Source: Oscillospiraceae bacterium
GTDB lineage: Bacteria; Bacillota; Clostridia; Oscillospirales; Oscillospiraceae
NCBI GenBank assembly: GCA_017456645.1
Contig: JAFTIZ010000028.1
Coordinates: forward strand, 1-45,333
Reading direction: 5' to 3'
DNA: 45,333 bases
Below, one piece after another: positions 7,146-13,275 of this stretch. Made by a program: the position numbers and the translations under genes. The notes under the pieces are model-generated. The model was not told the origin of the DNA and ran no database searches. It was given only the letters and a program-made list of their open reading frames with translations. How positions within the stretch are numbered: the first letter of the stretch is position 1; every line of letters starts with the position of its first letter.

Positions 7146-7877
7146 TTAAAACTCTCCAACGTGATACATCACTGCGGACAGCGCGCACAGAGGCGCTGTC
7201 TCGCAGCGTAGGATCCGCTTTCCAAGGGTACAGATATCCAAACCCATTTGACGGGCTTTCTCCACCTCAGCGGCCTCCAGACCGCCCTCAGGGCCGGTCA
7301 TCAGGCTGACGGAATGATACTCCCCTGCCTGCAAACTCATGCGCAAAGTCACAGCCTGCTCATTTTCATAGAACAGGATGGCCTTATCCGCCTGCGTCGC
7401 ACGGCTCAACGCTTCGTGAAAGCTACCCAACGCAACCACTTCCGGGATCAAGCCCCGGCCGGATTGCTCCGCAGCCGATGCGGCGATCTTCTGCCACCGC
7501 TCCAGTTTCTTTTTCAGGCTCTTTTCATCAGGACGGGAAACACACCGTGTGGAAGGAAACGCCACGATCTCATGGGCACCCAGCTCCGTAGCCTTCTGAA
7601 TCACGTGTTCCAGCTTGTCGCCCTTGGAAAACGCCATATACACGCTGACCCGAACCACCGCCTCCGCTGCGGATTCCTGCCGACTGCGCACCACAAGGCT
7701 GATCTGACCCTCACTGACATCGCTGACAGCGCAAAGGCATTCCCTGCCCTGCCCGTCGCACACCAGAACCTCCTCGCCGTTTTTCAGCCGAAGAACCTTG
7801 GCGTGCTTGGCATTTTCTCCTGTCAAAACGATGAACTCCGGCAACATCTCCTCCGGTGTTGCAAAAAATCGTGTCAT
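7146..7877 (-). CDS. rsmE: 16S rRNA (uracil1498-N3)-methyltransferase
   Basis: The 243-aa protein fits RsmE, a SPOUT enzyme that makes m3U1498 in 16S rRNA. It starts MTRFFATPEEM, has the N-terminal PUA-like domain (HAKVLRLKNGEEVLVCDGQG, residues ~23-43), then MAFSKGDKLEHVIQKATELGA, KLERWQKIAASAAEQSGR, and the SAM-knot TGPEGGLEAAEVEKA with ILRCETAPLCALSAVMY. ATG 7877 follows GGAGG; the frame is open further upstream but runs back through the tRNA. Its promoter (TTGCAA 7931-7926, TACACT 7908-7903) is divergent from the tRNA-Leu promoter. The usual partner prmA is not adjacent. Confidence 0.96.
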   Translation of the reverse strand: MTRFFATPEEMLPEFIVLTGENAKHAKVLRLKNGEEVLVCDGQGRECLCAVSDVSEGQISLVVRSRQESAAEAVVRVSVYMAFSKGDKLEHVIQKATELGAHEIVAFPSTRCVSRPDEKSLKKKLERWQKIAASAAEQSGRGLIPEVVALGSFHEALSRATQADKAILFYENEQAVTLRMSLQAGEYHSVSLMTGPEGGLEAAEVEKARQMGLDICTLGKRILRCETAPLCALSAVMYHVGEF

Positions 7878-7902
7878 GGCTGATCCTCCTGCTTTTTTGT
7901 AT

Positions 7903-7931
7903 AGTGTATCAAATGTATGCCGGCTTTGCAA
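7903..7931 (-). promoter_or_regulatory. Promoter of rsmE
   Basis: Minus strand TTGCAA, 17-nt spacer, TACACT; about 25 nt upstream of the ribosome site. Confidence 0.55.
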
Positions 7932-7944
7932 GGGCAAAAAAGTA

Positions 7945-7973
7945 TTGACAAAACTACCCCTCGCGGTTATAAT
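7945..7973 (+). promoter_or_regulatory. Promoter of tRNA-Leu(GAG)
   Basis: Perfect consensus: TTGACA (7945-7950), 17 nt, TATAAT (7968-7973), with the tRNA starting 12 nt downstream. Confidence 0.92.
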
Positions 7974-7985
7974 ACATAGGTCCAT

Positions 7986-8068
7986 GCGAGAGTGTTGGAA
8001 TGGTAGACAAGCACGTTTGAGGTGCGTGTGGTTTCGCCGTGTGGGTTCGAGTCCCATCTCTCGCACCA
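7986..8068 (+). tRNA. tRNA-Leu (anticodon GAG)
   Basis: Acceptor GCGAGAG (7986-7992) pairs with CTCTCGC (8058-8064), discriminator A, CCA encoded (8066-8068). The anticodon stem CACGT/GCGTG encloses TTGAGGT, giving anticodon GAG. A long class II variable arm (GTGGTTTCGCCGT) and the T arm TGGGTTCGAGTCCCA confirm tRNA-Leu. It reads CUC/CUU. Confidence 0.96.
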
Positions 8069-8124
8069 AAAAAAGAGGATGCCCTTCGGGCATCCTCTTT
8101 TTTTGGTGCGAGAAGGGACTCGAA
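8046..8124. repeat. Fold-back palindrome of the tRNA-Leu(GAG) tail
   Basis: The tRNA 3' tail (8046-8068) reappears inverted at 8104-8124 after the terminator. TCTCGCACCA matches TGGTGCGAGA and TTCGAGTCCC matches GGGACTCGAA; the inverted copy lacks two bases between the blocks. Together with the terminator stem the arms are 39 and 37 nt. A degraded second terminator plus inverted tail follows at 8251-8294 (CTTCGGGCATCCTCTTTTTTGG, shown here only in part: GGGCATCCTC, then TTGGACTCAA). Confidence 0.85.
8069..8104 (+). terminator. Terminator of tRNA-Leu(GAG)
   Basis: The 16-bp stem AAAAAAGAGGATGCCC (8069-8084) pairs with 8088-8103 across a TTC loop, starting right at the CCA end. It is the centre of a longer palindrome that includes the tRNA tail. 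Confidence 0.92.
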
Positions 8125-8221
8125 AGGCCGTTAAGAAAACATGCCGGTGGCATGTTTTTAGGCCGTGGGAGAGTCCCTCAAATCCAAGACGCATCCCCTA
8201 GGGATGTGGATTGGATTTGAG
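8114..8221 (+). other. Candidate structured element downstream of tRNA-Leu(GAG)
   Basis: On the tRNA strand: GGGACT (8115-8120, the inverted tail) can pair with AGTCCC (8172-8177). GGCC (8126-8129) can pair with GGCC (8161-8164). AAAACATGCC-GGT-GGCATGTTTT forms a hairpin (8136-8158). A 45-nt bulged hairpin follows (8177-8221): 11-bp outer stem CTCAAATCCAA/TTGGATTTGAG, 3x3 internal loop GAC/GGA, 7-bp inner stem GCATCCC/GGGATGT, triloop CTA. The same geometry recurs next to tRNA-Leu(CAG) with different stem sequences. No family name is known to me; whether it is transcribed is unknown. Confidence 0.5.
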
Positions 8222-8304
8222 AATACTCTATTCATTACAATTTAATTACGGGCTCCCTTCGGGCATCCTCTTTTTTGGTATGATTGGACTCAATGAAACA
8301 AAAT

Positions 8305-8329
8305 AGTACCCACCAAGCTGGTGGGTACT
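8305..8329 (-). terminator. Terminator of the 139-aa membrane protein gene
   Basis: AGTACCCACCA (8305-8315) pairs with TGGTGGGTACT (8319-8329), and the minus-strand continuation is T-rich. Confidence 0.8.
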
Positions 8330-8337
8330 TTATTACA

Positions 8338-8757
8338 TCAAGCAGGATAAACATTAGTCACATAGATCAAAATCGGGATCACCAGTGAAAACAGGCTGAT
8401 CAGCCATGGAAACATTACTTTCTTGGAGCCAATTGTAAGTACCGAGCAAAAAACAGTGATGCAAAGTGGCACAAGCACCGCAACGATGCGGTTGACCATC
8501 ATAGAAAACTCGCCGTTGGACAGCAGATTGATGCCGACACTTTCAGGCAGCTTGGACAGACTCATGATCGCCAGCACAACGGCGCCAATGATCACGGGCA
8601 CAGCCAAAATCACGCCCTTATATTTATCCAGGAACTTTCCGATGGTTTTCAGCGCAGTACCGATGCCCTCCATGGTTTCGCCGAACTCTTTTCTGCCGGA
8701 CTTCGTTTTCTCGCAAAAGCCCTGCCACCAATCGTCGATCTTATTCAAAAATTCCAT
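8338..8757 (-). CDS. 139-aa membrane protein, unknown
   Basis: ATG 8757 is chosen because GGAGGTGG lies just upstream; further in-frame starts up to 8922 would have to read through this ribosome site. The protein has an amphipathic, charged N terminus (MEFLNKIDDWWQGFCEKTKSGRKEF shortened: MEFLNKIDDWW) followed by three membrane segments (residues ~47-66, ~80-105, ~113-135). No conserved motif was recognised. It stands alone with its own terminator, convergent with the tRNA-Leu tail region. Confidence 0.7.
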   Translation of the reverse strand: MEFLNKIDDWWQGFCEKTKSGRKEFGETMEGIGTALKTIGKFLDKYKGVILAVPVIIGAVVLAIMSLSKLPESVGINLLSNGEFSMMVNRIVAVLVPLCITVFCSVLTIGSKKVMFPWLISLFSLVIPILIYVTNVYPA

Positions 8758-8924
8758 AAGCCACCTCCGGCTCATCGTTGTATTCGAAAACATCATATCA
8801 CATCGCACCGGCAGATGCAAGACAGTATTTTCCTCGAATACAGCTCTATCAGTCCGTTCTATTGGACTTATTATATGGTATCCTTGGTTCATCAAAAGAA
8901 AACACCACCAAGGAGGAAACAACT

Positions 8925-9086
8925 ATGAAAGCAGCTACCGTACGAAACAACCGAAAGAACATGAGCCGTCCCTACCCCAACGCAGCCGACCGCCGTTATT
9001 ATTTGCAGAAGCTGCTTGACGGCGTTTTGGCTCTGGCCACCGTAGTCGGCGGCCTTACGGCTCTTGTGTTTCTTCTGTTTCTCTAA
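8925..9086 (+). CDS. 53-aa single-pass membrane peptide, unknown
   Basis: ATG 8925 has AAGGAGG 8 nt upstream. The 53-aa product has a basic N-terminal half (KAATVRNNRKNMSRPY, residues 2-17) and one C-terminal hydrophobic segment (ALATVVGGLTALVFLLFL), so it is a predicted small tail-anchored membrane protein. The last 32 bp overlap the 3' end of the convergent phosphodiesterase gene, and its terminator lies inside that gene. No homologue recognised. Confidence 0.65.
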   Translation: MKAATVRNNRKNMSRPYPNAADRRYYLQKLLDGVLALATVVGGLTALVFLLFL

Positions 9087-9570
9087 CCGCCTCCGGCTGT
9101 CGAAAAATTCGGCAGCCGGTTATTTTATTGTTTTCTACCTCGATCAACGCTGCGCTGCCGCCGCCATAGCCGCAGCTGCCGGGATTGATGACCCACAGAC
9201 CATCCTGTTCCTGCCGGCAGTAGATTTCATGGGTATGCCCAAACAGAACCGCCTGCGCATCGGTTTTCCGTGCATCCGCAAGAAGGAGCTCCAGCCCTGA
9301 TTTCACTCTATGATTATGCCCATGGGTCATAAACAGCTTTACGCCGCAAACCTTCTGCACCAGAGTTTCCGGAACAGGGGAATAAAGACGATATTTGTCG
9401 CAATTGCCCGGCACCTGATAGAACCGAGAAATTTTAAATTCCTCGGCGATCGCTTGACCGTCATCATAATAATCGCCCAGATGCACCACCGCATCCGGCT
9501 TTAGTCCATAGACAAACGAACGCATAAATCTCATGCTGGAATGGGAGTCAGACAACACCAGTATTTTCAT
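9055..9570 (-). CDS. MJ0936/YfcE-type metallophosphoesterase
   Basis: The 171-aa protein carries the calcineurin-like metallophosphoesterase motifs of the YfcE/MJ0936 subfamily in order: LVLSDSHS (residues 4-11), VHLGDYYDD, PGNCDKY, MTHGHNH and FGHTHE, then WVINPGSCGYGG. These bind two divalent metals; family members hydrolyse phosphodiesters such as bis-pNPP or cyclic nucleotides, with unknown physiological substrate. In Firmicutes this gene often follows rdgB (YsnB); here it is alone. The C-terminal ~20 codons contain the terminator of the convergent small gene. Confidence 0.92.
   Translation of the reverse strand: MKILVLSDSHSSMRFMRSFVYGLKPDAVVHLGDYYDDGQAIAEEFKISRFYQVPGNCDKYRLYSPVPETLVQKVCGVKLFMTHGHNHRVKSGLELLLADARKTDAQAVLFGHTHEIYCRQEQDGLWVINPGSCGYGGGSAALIEVENNKITGCRIFRQPEAVRETEETQEP
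9093..9128 (+). terminator. Terminator of the 53-aa gene, located inside a convergent CDS
   Basis: Twelve base pairs (9093-9104 with 9108-9119, one G-U), loop AAA, followed by TTATTTTATT. It lies within codons near the end of the minus-strand phosphodiesterase. Confidence 0.75.
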
Positions 9571-9658
9571 AGTTCACCATCCGTTCTTCTTACGCATATA
9601 GTAGTAATGCGATTTTCGTCTGTCTATTATAGCAGGCATTTTGACAGGAGGCAACGAT

Positions 9659-9895
9659 ATGCGGAAAAATTCCGATAATTTTTCTATGCAGGACGCAATG
9701 CGTCTGGCTCAGAGCGAAGCCGGACAGCAGTTATTTGCCATGCTTCGGGCGCAAAACGGAGATGCCGTGGATCAAGCCATGGCACAAGCCGCCTCAGGGG
9801 ACTATTCGCAGATAAAGCAAACTCTGGCAGGACTATTATCATCACCGCAGGTTCAAACCATGCTGGAGCAGCTGGGGAGGCAAAGCAATGAGTGA
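9659..9895 (+). CDS. 78-aa Gln/Ala-rich helical protein, first of a three-gene cassette
   Basis: ATG 9659 follows AGGAGGC by 7 nt; an in-frame start at 9641 overlaps that site. The product is soluble and predicted helical, rich in Q, A and M (AMRLAQSEAGQQLFAMLRAQ, GLLSSPQVQTMLEQLG). No transmembrane segment, signal peptide or catalytic motif was seen. It ends 8 nt inside the next gene, so the two are coupled. The C-terminal SSPQVQTMLEQLG resembles the SNPQMMQQIMAMA segment of the next protein, suggesting related helical modules. Family not recognised by name. Confidence 0.75.
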   Translation: MRKNSDNFSMQDAMRLAQSEAGQQLFAMLRAQNGDAVDQAMAQAASGDYSQIKQTLAGLLSSPQVQTMLEQLGRQSNE

Positions 9896-10229
9896 AATGG
9901 AAGATAAGCTGAACAGTGTTCTCAGTAACCCCCAAATGATGCAGCAGATCATGGCCATGGCGCAATCCATGAACGCCCAGCCCGCCCAAACCGAGCCCCC
10001 TCCGACTCCCAAAAACGAAGGGTTTCCGGAGATTGACATGGGAATGCTGAAAAAGCTTTCCGGCTTAGCCGGCCAAAGCAGTATCGACAAGGATCAGCAG
10101 ACCCTCCTGAAAGCTCTTGGCCCATACCTGAGCCGGGAGCGGATCAAGAAGCTGGAAAAGGCCATGCGCGCCGCGCGGATGGCACGAATGGCCTCCACGC
10201 TCATTGGCTCAGGTGCCTTGAAATTCTGA
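9888..10229 (+). CDS. 113-aa helical protein, second of the cassette
   Basis: It starts at ATG 9888, overlapping the previous gene by 8 nt. The N-terminal segment LNSVLSNPQMMQQIMAMAQSM (split: LNSVLSNPQ, MMQQIMAMAQ) recalls the NP-x-M-M pattern of STI1-type helical modules. A Pro-rich linker (PPPTPK) follows, then a C-terminal helical region ending in a basic helix, RERIKKLEKAMRAARMARMA (20 residues, ~88-107). No membrane segment. The basic end could bind nucleic acid or a membrane, but this is only an impression. Similar small-protein trios occur in other Clostridia as far as I recall; no function is known to me. Confidence 0.78.
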   Translation: MSEMEDKLNSVLSNPQMMQQIMAMAQSMNAQPAQTEPPPTPKNEGFPEIDMGMLKKLSGLAGQSSIDKDQQTLLKALGPYLSRERIKKLEKAMRAARMARMASTLIGSGALKF

Positions 10230-10247
10230 GGAAACAGGTGACGAACC

Positions 10248-10637
10248 ATGTATAACCGATACATCCCACAGCCCGACGGCTCCTACCGCCGCAGTCGAAT
10301 GCCGGACTCCGCTCCGACACCTCCTCCACCCCGCCTGGAGCAAAGGCAACCCCTCCGAGAGGAACGGCCGCAGCCTCAAATGCAGGAACCGCAAACCATC
10401 GCCCCGCCCCAGCCCCACAGGAGAAGCTGTGGGGCGCGCAGACCCTGCCAAAGCCAGCCAGCCAAACCGGAATGCGGAGCCAAAACTTCCGTCAGCGGAT
10501 TTTTGAAAAAGCTGCTGCCCAAGGATTTTGATACCGCAGATTTACTCATCGTTCTGCTGCTTTTGCTCATAGCCGGCGACAGCAGTGATGACCAAAATAC
10601 CGCTCTGCTGACCATGATGCTATATTTGTATATGTAA
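10248..10637 (+). CDS. 129-aa Pro-rich protein with hydrophobic C terminus, third of the cassette
   Basis: It begins MYNRYIPQPDGSYRR 18 nt after the previous stop, with AGGAAACAGGTG upstream. Residues ~25-75 are Pro/Gln/Arg-rich and low in complexity, with two Cys in RSCGARRPC. The C terminus is FLKKLLPKDFDTADLLIVLL (residues ~84-103) plus further hydrophobic residues ending MMLYLYM. The leucine run ending in acidic GDSSDD looks like a membrane or assembly helix. The MYxRYIPxPDG start and the D-T-A-D-L-L-I end look like a conserved clostridial family, possibly spore-associated; that link is inference only. Confidence 0.75.
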   Translation: MYNRYIPQPDGSYRRSRMPDSAPTPPPPRLEQRQPLREERPQPQMQEPQTIAPPQPHRRSCGARRPCQSQPAKPECGAKTSVSGFLKKLLPKDFDTADLLIVLLLLLIAGDSSDDQNTALLTMMLYLYM

Positions 10638-10641
10638 TTGC

Positions 10642-10670
10642 TTGAATTGTGTCGCATTTCCTGCTATGAT
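10642..10670 (+). promoter_or_regulatory. Sigma-A promoter of the CHAP lipoprotein gene
   Basis: TTGAAT (10642-10647), 17 nt, TATGAT (10665-10670); 30 nt before the start codon. Confidence 0.65.
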
Positions 10671-10700
10671 AAAATCATTCCAAATCAGGAAGTGCGGTTT

Positions 10701-11324
10701 ATGAAATTCAGATCCATCATCATACTCCTGAGTCTTGTCCTTCTTTTGGCAGGCTGCAGTTCGGATAAACAGATTCCCAACGAAAACTTCACTTACGCCC
10801 GATCCGTTTCCGATGCAGAGATCGCCCAGCGGGATCGGTTTGTCGCTTCTGCTACGGAGCAATTGGGTATCAATGAAAAGGACGGCTCCCATAAGTCCAT
10901 CGTCGATATCTATAATGCCCATAAGCCTCTGGCGCAGGGCTACATCGTAAGCTACAGTGATGAATGGTGTGCAACCTTTGTCAGTACCATTTCTATCCAA
11001 TGCGGCATGACAGACATCATTCCCACGGAATGCAGCTGTGAGCGTCAGATCAAACTATTCGACGGCCTCGGGTGTTGGATCGAGGACGATGCCTACGTTC
11101 CCCTTCCCGGTGATATCATCTACTACCGATTGGATAACAAGGACGCAGGCGATTGCACTAAATGGGCCAATCACGTAGGGATCGTCATCGGCACCTATGA
11201 AGGAAAGATTCGTGTCATTGAAGGCAACAATAGCGGCAAAGTTGCCTACCGGACGTTGCCTGTGGACGATCCCATGATCCGTGGTTTCGCAGTACCGGAT
11301 TTTGCAGCCCTCATTGAACCATAA
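10701..11324 (+). CDS. CHAP-domain lipoprotein (putative peptidoglycan amidase/peptidase)
   Basis: The 207-aa protein has a lipoprotein signal (residues 1-19, lipobox LLAGC, lipidated Cys ~20). It continues as a CHAP (NlpC/P60-like) fold: catalytic Cys90 in SDEWCATFVS and His158 in WANHVGIVIG, with PLPGDIIYY between them and GNNSGKVAYRTL near the end. CHAP domains cleave peptidoglycan peptide or amide bonds outside the membrane. ATG 10701 gives a clean signal peptide; earlier in-frame codons do not. The gene has its own promoter and terminator. The exact bond cleaved cannot be told from sequence. Confidence 0.88.
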   Translation: MKFRSIIILLSLVLLLAGCSSDKQIPNENFTYARSVSDAEIAQRDRFVASATEQLGINEKDGSHKSIVDIYNAHKPLAQGYIVSYSDEWCATFVSTISIQCGMTDIIPTECSCERQIKLFDGLGCWIEDDAYVPLPGDIIYYRLDNKDAGDCTKWANHVGIVIGTYEGKIRVIEGNNSGKVAYRTLPVDDPMIRGFAVPDFAALIEP

Positions 11325-11327
11325 AAA

Positions 11328-11354
11328 GTCAGCTCGTTTGAGCTGACCTTTTTC
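11328..11354 (+). terminator. Terminator of the CHAP lipoprotein gene
   Basis: GTCAGCTC (11328-11335) pairs with GAGCTGAC (11340-11347), followed by CTTTTTC. Confidence 0.85.
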
Positions 11355-11451
11355 TAAGCCTTATCCACTCCTGCCGTACAGTTGAATGTAGATCATGCAC
11401 AAAACATTGGGCATATTATCTACATTTGATATAGTTTACATTTTCTTCTAG

Positions 11452-11481
11452 TTGTGATATCTTTATATAAAGATATATACT
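11452..11481 (+). promoter_or_regulatory. Promoter with palindromic operator, lipoprotein gene
   Basis: A perfect 20-nt palindrome (11457-11476, arm ATATCTTTAT) fills the spacer between a weak -35 TTGTGA (11452-11457) and TATACT (11476-11481). This is a typical repressor position. The cognate regulator is not known. Confidence 0.45.
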
Positions 11482-11507
11482 CTATCACTGCTTAGGAGGT
11501 GCCAAAT

Positions 11508-12080
11508 ATGGATAAACGCATCAAGCTTATTTCAATCGTACTGATAATTGTTATGCTTATGACCATCAGTACAGGATGCAAAGCAAAACCCGACGAGCCT
11601 ACCCAAACGTATGCCATCGATTATGATATACAAGGTTATTTATTCAAAGAAAACCAATCCGCCGGAAGAGTATTTATCGAAGAAATCACCTTCACCGCGC
11701 GCAATCTCTCATGGCCGGCAACACTCGACGACGGAGAAGTATCATCGGAAAAGTCCTCTTTTGAATATATTAGCCTTAGAGGTTTTCCGTCCATTGACCA
11801 TGAGGACGCACTGTCTTCATATACCCATGAAGTCAACAACAGTATTCTGGAAGTTCAGATCTCCATGCCCGGCAGCATTCGAGATAACCAATCCGGCGAA
11901 GCAAAGCTGATCGTTGAAGCCAAATATGTTATGCTGATCGACAAGGAAACAGAAGAATTACTGTTGTGTCAAGTATTTGCAGAAATGGATGGTCAGTATC
12001 AGCAGTATTACTTCTCTCCCAGCCGTAACCCCGACACGATCGGCGACATACTGACCCGCGCATACACGAATACCCCGTAG
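11508..12080 (+). CDS. 190-aa lipoprotein, unknown
   Basis: ATG 11508 follows AGGAGGT by 7 nt. The N terminus is a lipoprotein signal (SIVLIIVMLMTISTGC, lipidated Cys ~24). The mature part is mostly beta-like, with IFxEEITFTARNL, the SFEYISLRGFPS segment and LLLCQVFAEMDGQYQQYYF, and has no catalytic motif that I recognise. It has its own palindrome-bearing promoter, suggesting regulated expression. Function unknown. Confidence 0.75.
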   Translation: MDKRIKLISIVLIIVMLMTISTGCKAKPDEPTQTYAIDYDIQGYLFKENQSAGRVFIEEITFTARNLSWPATLDDGEVSSEKSSFEYISLRGFPSIDHEDALSSYTHEVNNSILEVQISMPGSIRDNQSGEAKLIVEAKYVMLIDKETEELLLCQVFAEMDGQYQQYYFSPSRNPDTIGDILTRAYTNTP

Positions 12081-12083
12081 CAA

Positions 12084-12113
12084 AAACGCCCCTGCTCGTC
12101 TGAGCAGGGGCGT
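12084..12113 (-). terminator. Terminator of trpS (convergent, shared)
   Basis: Twelve base pairs, ACGCCCCTGCTC (12086-12097) with 12102-12113; the A run at 12082-12086 gives the U tract on the trpS strand. Confidence 0.85.
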
Positions 12114-12119
12114 AAATAC

Positions 12120-13133
12120 TTATTTCGCCACAAAACCGACCTTCTTGTAGACCTTGCGCAGGGTCTTTTCGGCTACATAGCTTGCCTTCTGGGCGCCGTC
12201 ACGATAGACACTCTCCAGATAAGCCTTATCCTTCATCAGCCGCAGGCTTTCCTCACGGATGGGACGCAGATGCTCCACAACCGCCTCGCCTACCACGGGC
12301 TTGAACTTGCCATAACCGCAGCCGGCAAACTCATTCTCGATTTCCTCAAAGGTCTTGCCAGTAACCGCAGAATAAATGGTCATCAGGTTGGCAACACCGG
12401 GCTTATTCTCCTTGTCGTAGCGAACGCAATTCTCGGTGTCGGAATCGGTGATAGCGCGCTTAAACTGCTTCATGACCACCTCAGGGGGATCCATCAGCAG
12501 CACCCGGCCGGTATCCTCGTTCTCAGACTTGGACATTTTAGTCAGCGGATTGGTCAGGCTCATGACACGAGCGCCTACCTTGGGGATGAAGGGCTCGGGG
12601 ATCTTGAATACATCGCCGTAAATGCCGTTAAAGCGGCGGGCAATGACGTGAGTCAGCTCCACGTGCTGCTTCTGATCCTCACCCACGGGCACCAGATCCG
12701 GCTGATACAGCAGGATGTCGCCGGCCATCAAGCTGGGGTAAGTAAACAGACCGGCGTTGATGTTGTCGGCGTTCTTGGCGGACTTATCCTTGAACTGGGT
12801 CATGCGGCTCAGCTCGCCGAACATAGAATAGCAATCTAAAATCCAGCCCAGCTCCGCGTGCTGATGCACATGGCTCTGGATGAACAAAGTGTTCTTCTCA
12901 GGATCTAAGCCGCAGGCGATGTACTGCGCCAGCTGCTCCAGGGTTCTGCGCCGCAGATCGGCAGGATTCTGCCGCACAGTGATGGCGTGCAGATCCGCCA
13001 TAAAGTAAAAGCACTCATATTGATCGGCACGCTCTGCCCAGTTCTTCACCGCGCCCAGATAGCTGCCCAGAGTCAGGTCACCGGAGGGCTTGATGCCGGA
13101 TAACATTCTCTTTTTGGTTACGATTTCTTCCAT
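12120..13133 (-). CDS. trpS: Tryptophanyl-tRNA synthetase
   Basis: The 337-aa class I synthetase has the TrpRS landmarks: MLSGIKPSGDLTLGSYLGA with the HIGH-like SGDLTLGSY (residues ~14-22), the MADLHAITV strand, the MAGDILLYQPDLVPVGEDQKQH tryptophan/dimer region (split: MAGDILLYQ, DLVPVGEDQKQH), and KMSKS in NPLTKMSKSEN (~residue 200). It charges tRNA-Trp. ATG 13133 matches the family start. The leader is only about 35 nt, too short for a T-box, unlike some clostridial trpS genes. It is divergent from gltX. Confidence 0.96.
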   Translation of the reverse strand: MEEIVTKKRMLSGIKPSGDLTLGSYLGAVKNWAERADQYECFYFMADLHAITVRQNPADLRRRTLEQLAQYIACGLDPEKNTLFIQSHVHQHAELGWILDCYSMFGELSRMTQFKDKSAKNADNINAGLFTYPSLMAGDILLYQPDLVPVGEDQKQHVELTHVIARRFNGIYGDVFKIPEPFIPKVGARVMSLTNPLTKMSKSENEDTGRVLLMDPPEVVMKQFKRAITDSDTENCVRYDKENKPGVANLMTIYSAVTGKTFEEIENEFAGCGYGKFKPVVGEAVVEHLRPIREESLRLMKDKAYLESVYRDGAQKASYVAEKTLRKVYKKVGFVAK

Positions 13134-13176
13134 GATATACGCCTCTTTTCGGTTCTCGTTGGTTATCAATGCCGCT

Positions 13177-13205
13177 ATGATATCACATCTGAAATTAAAA
13201 CGCAA
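13177..13205 (-). promoter_or_regulatory. Promoter of trpS
   Basis: Minus strand TTGCGT (13205-13200), 17 nt, TATCAT (13182-13177). Confidence 0.55.
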
Positions 13206-13212
13206 CGAAAAA

Positions 13213-13241
13213 TTGACTTTATCTTTCCGGGATGATATAGT
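13213..13241 (+). promoter_or_regulatory. Promoter of gltX
   Basis: TTGACT (13213-13218), 17 nt, TATAGT (13236-13241), starting only 7 nt away from the divergent trpS -35 box. Confidence 0.75.
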
Positions 13242-13275
13242 ATTGAAAGAATTTGAAAGACAGAGGTTATCAACT

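Noticed and set aside
7147-8153. Extension of rsmE to a start at 8153
   Set aside because: The extra 92 codons run back through the tRNA-Leu gene; ATG 7877 has a proper ribosome site and family start.
8046-8300. Phage or ICE attachment site at tRNA-Leu(GAG)
   Set aside because: The tail copy is inverted, not direct, and no integrase or mobile genes lie nearby.
13134-13275. T-box leader for trpS or gltX
   Set aside because: Both leaders are about 30-40 nt, too short, and no T-box sequence (TGGNACC) or specifier stem is present.
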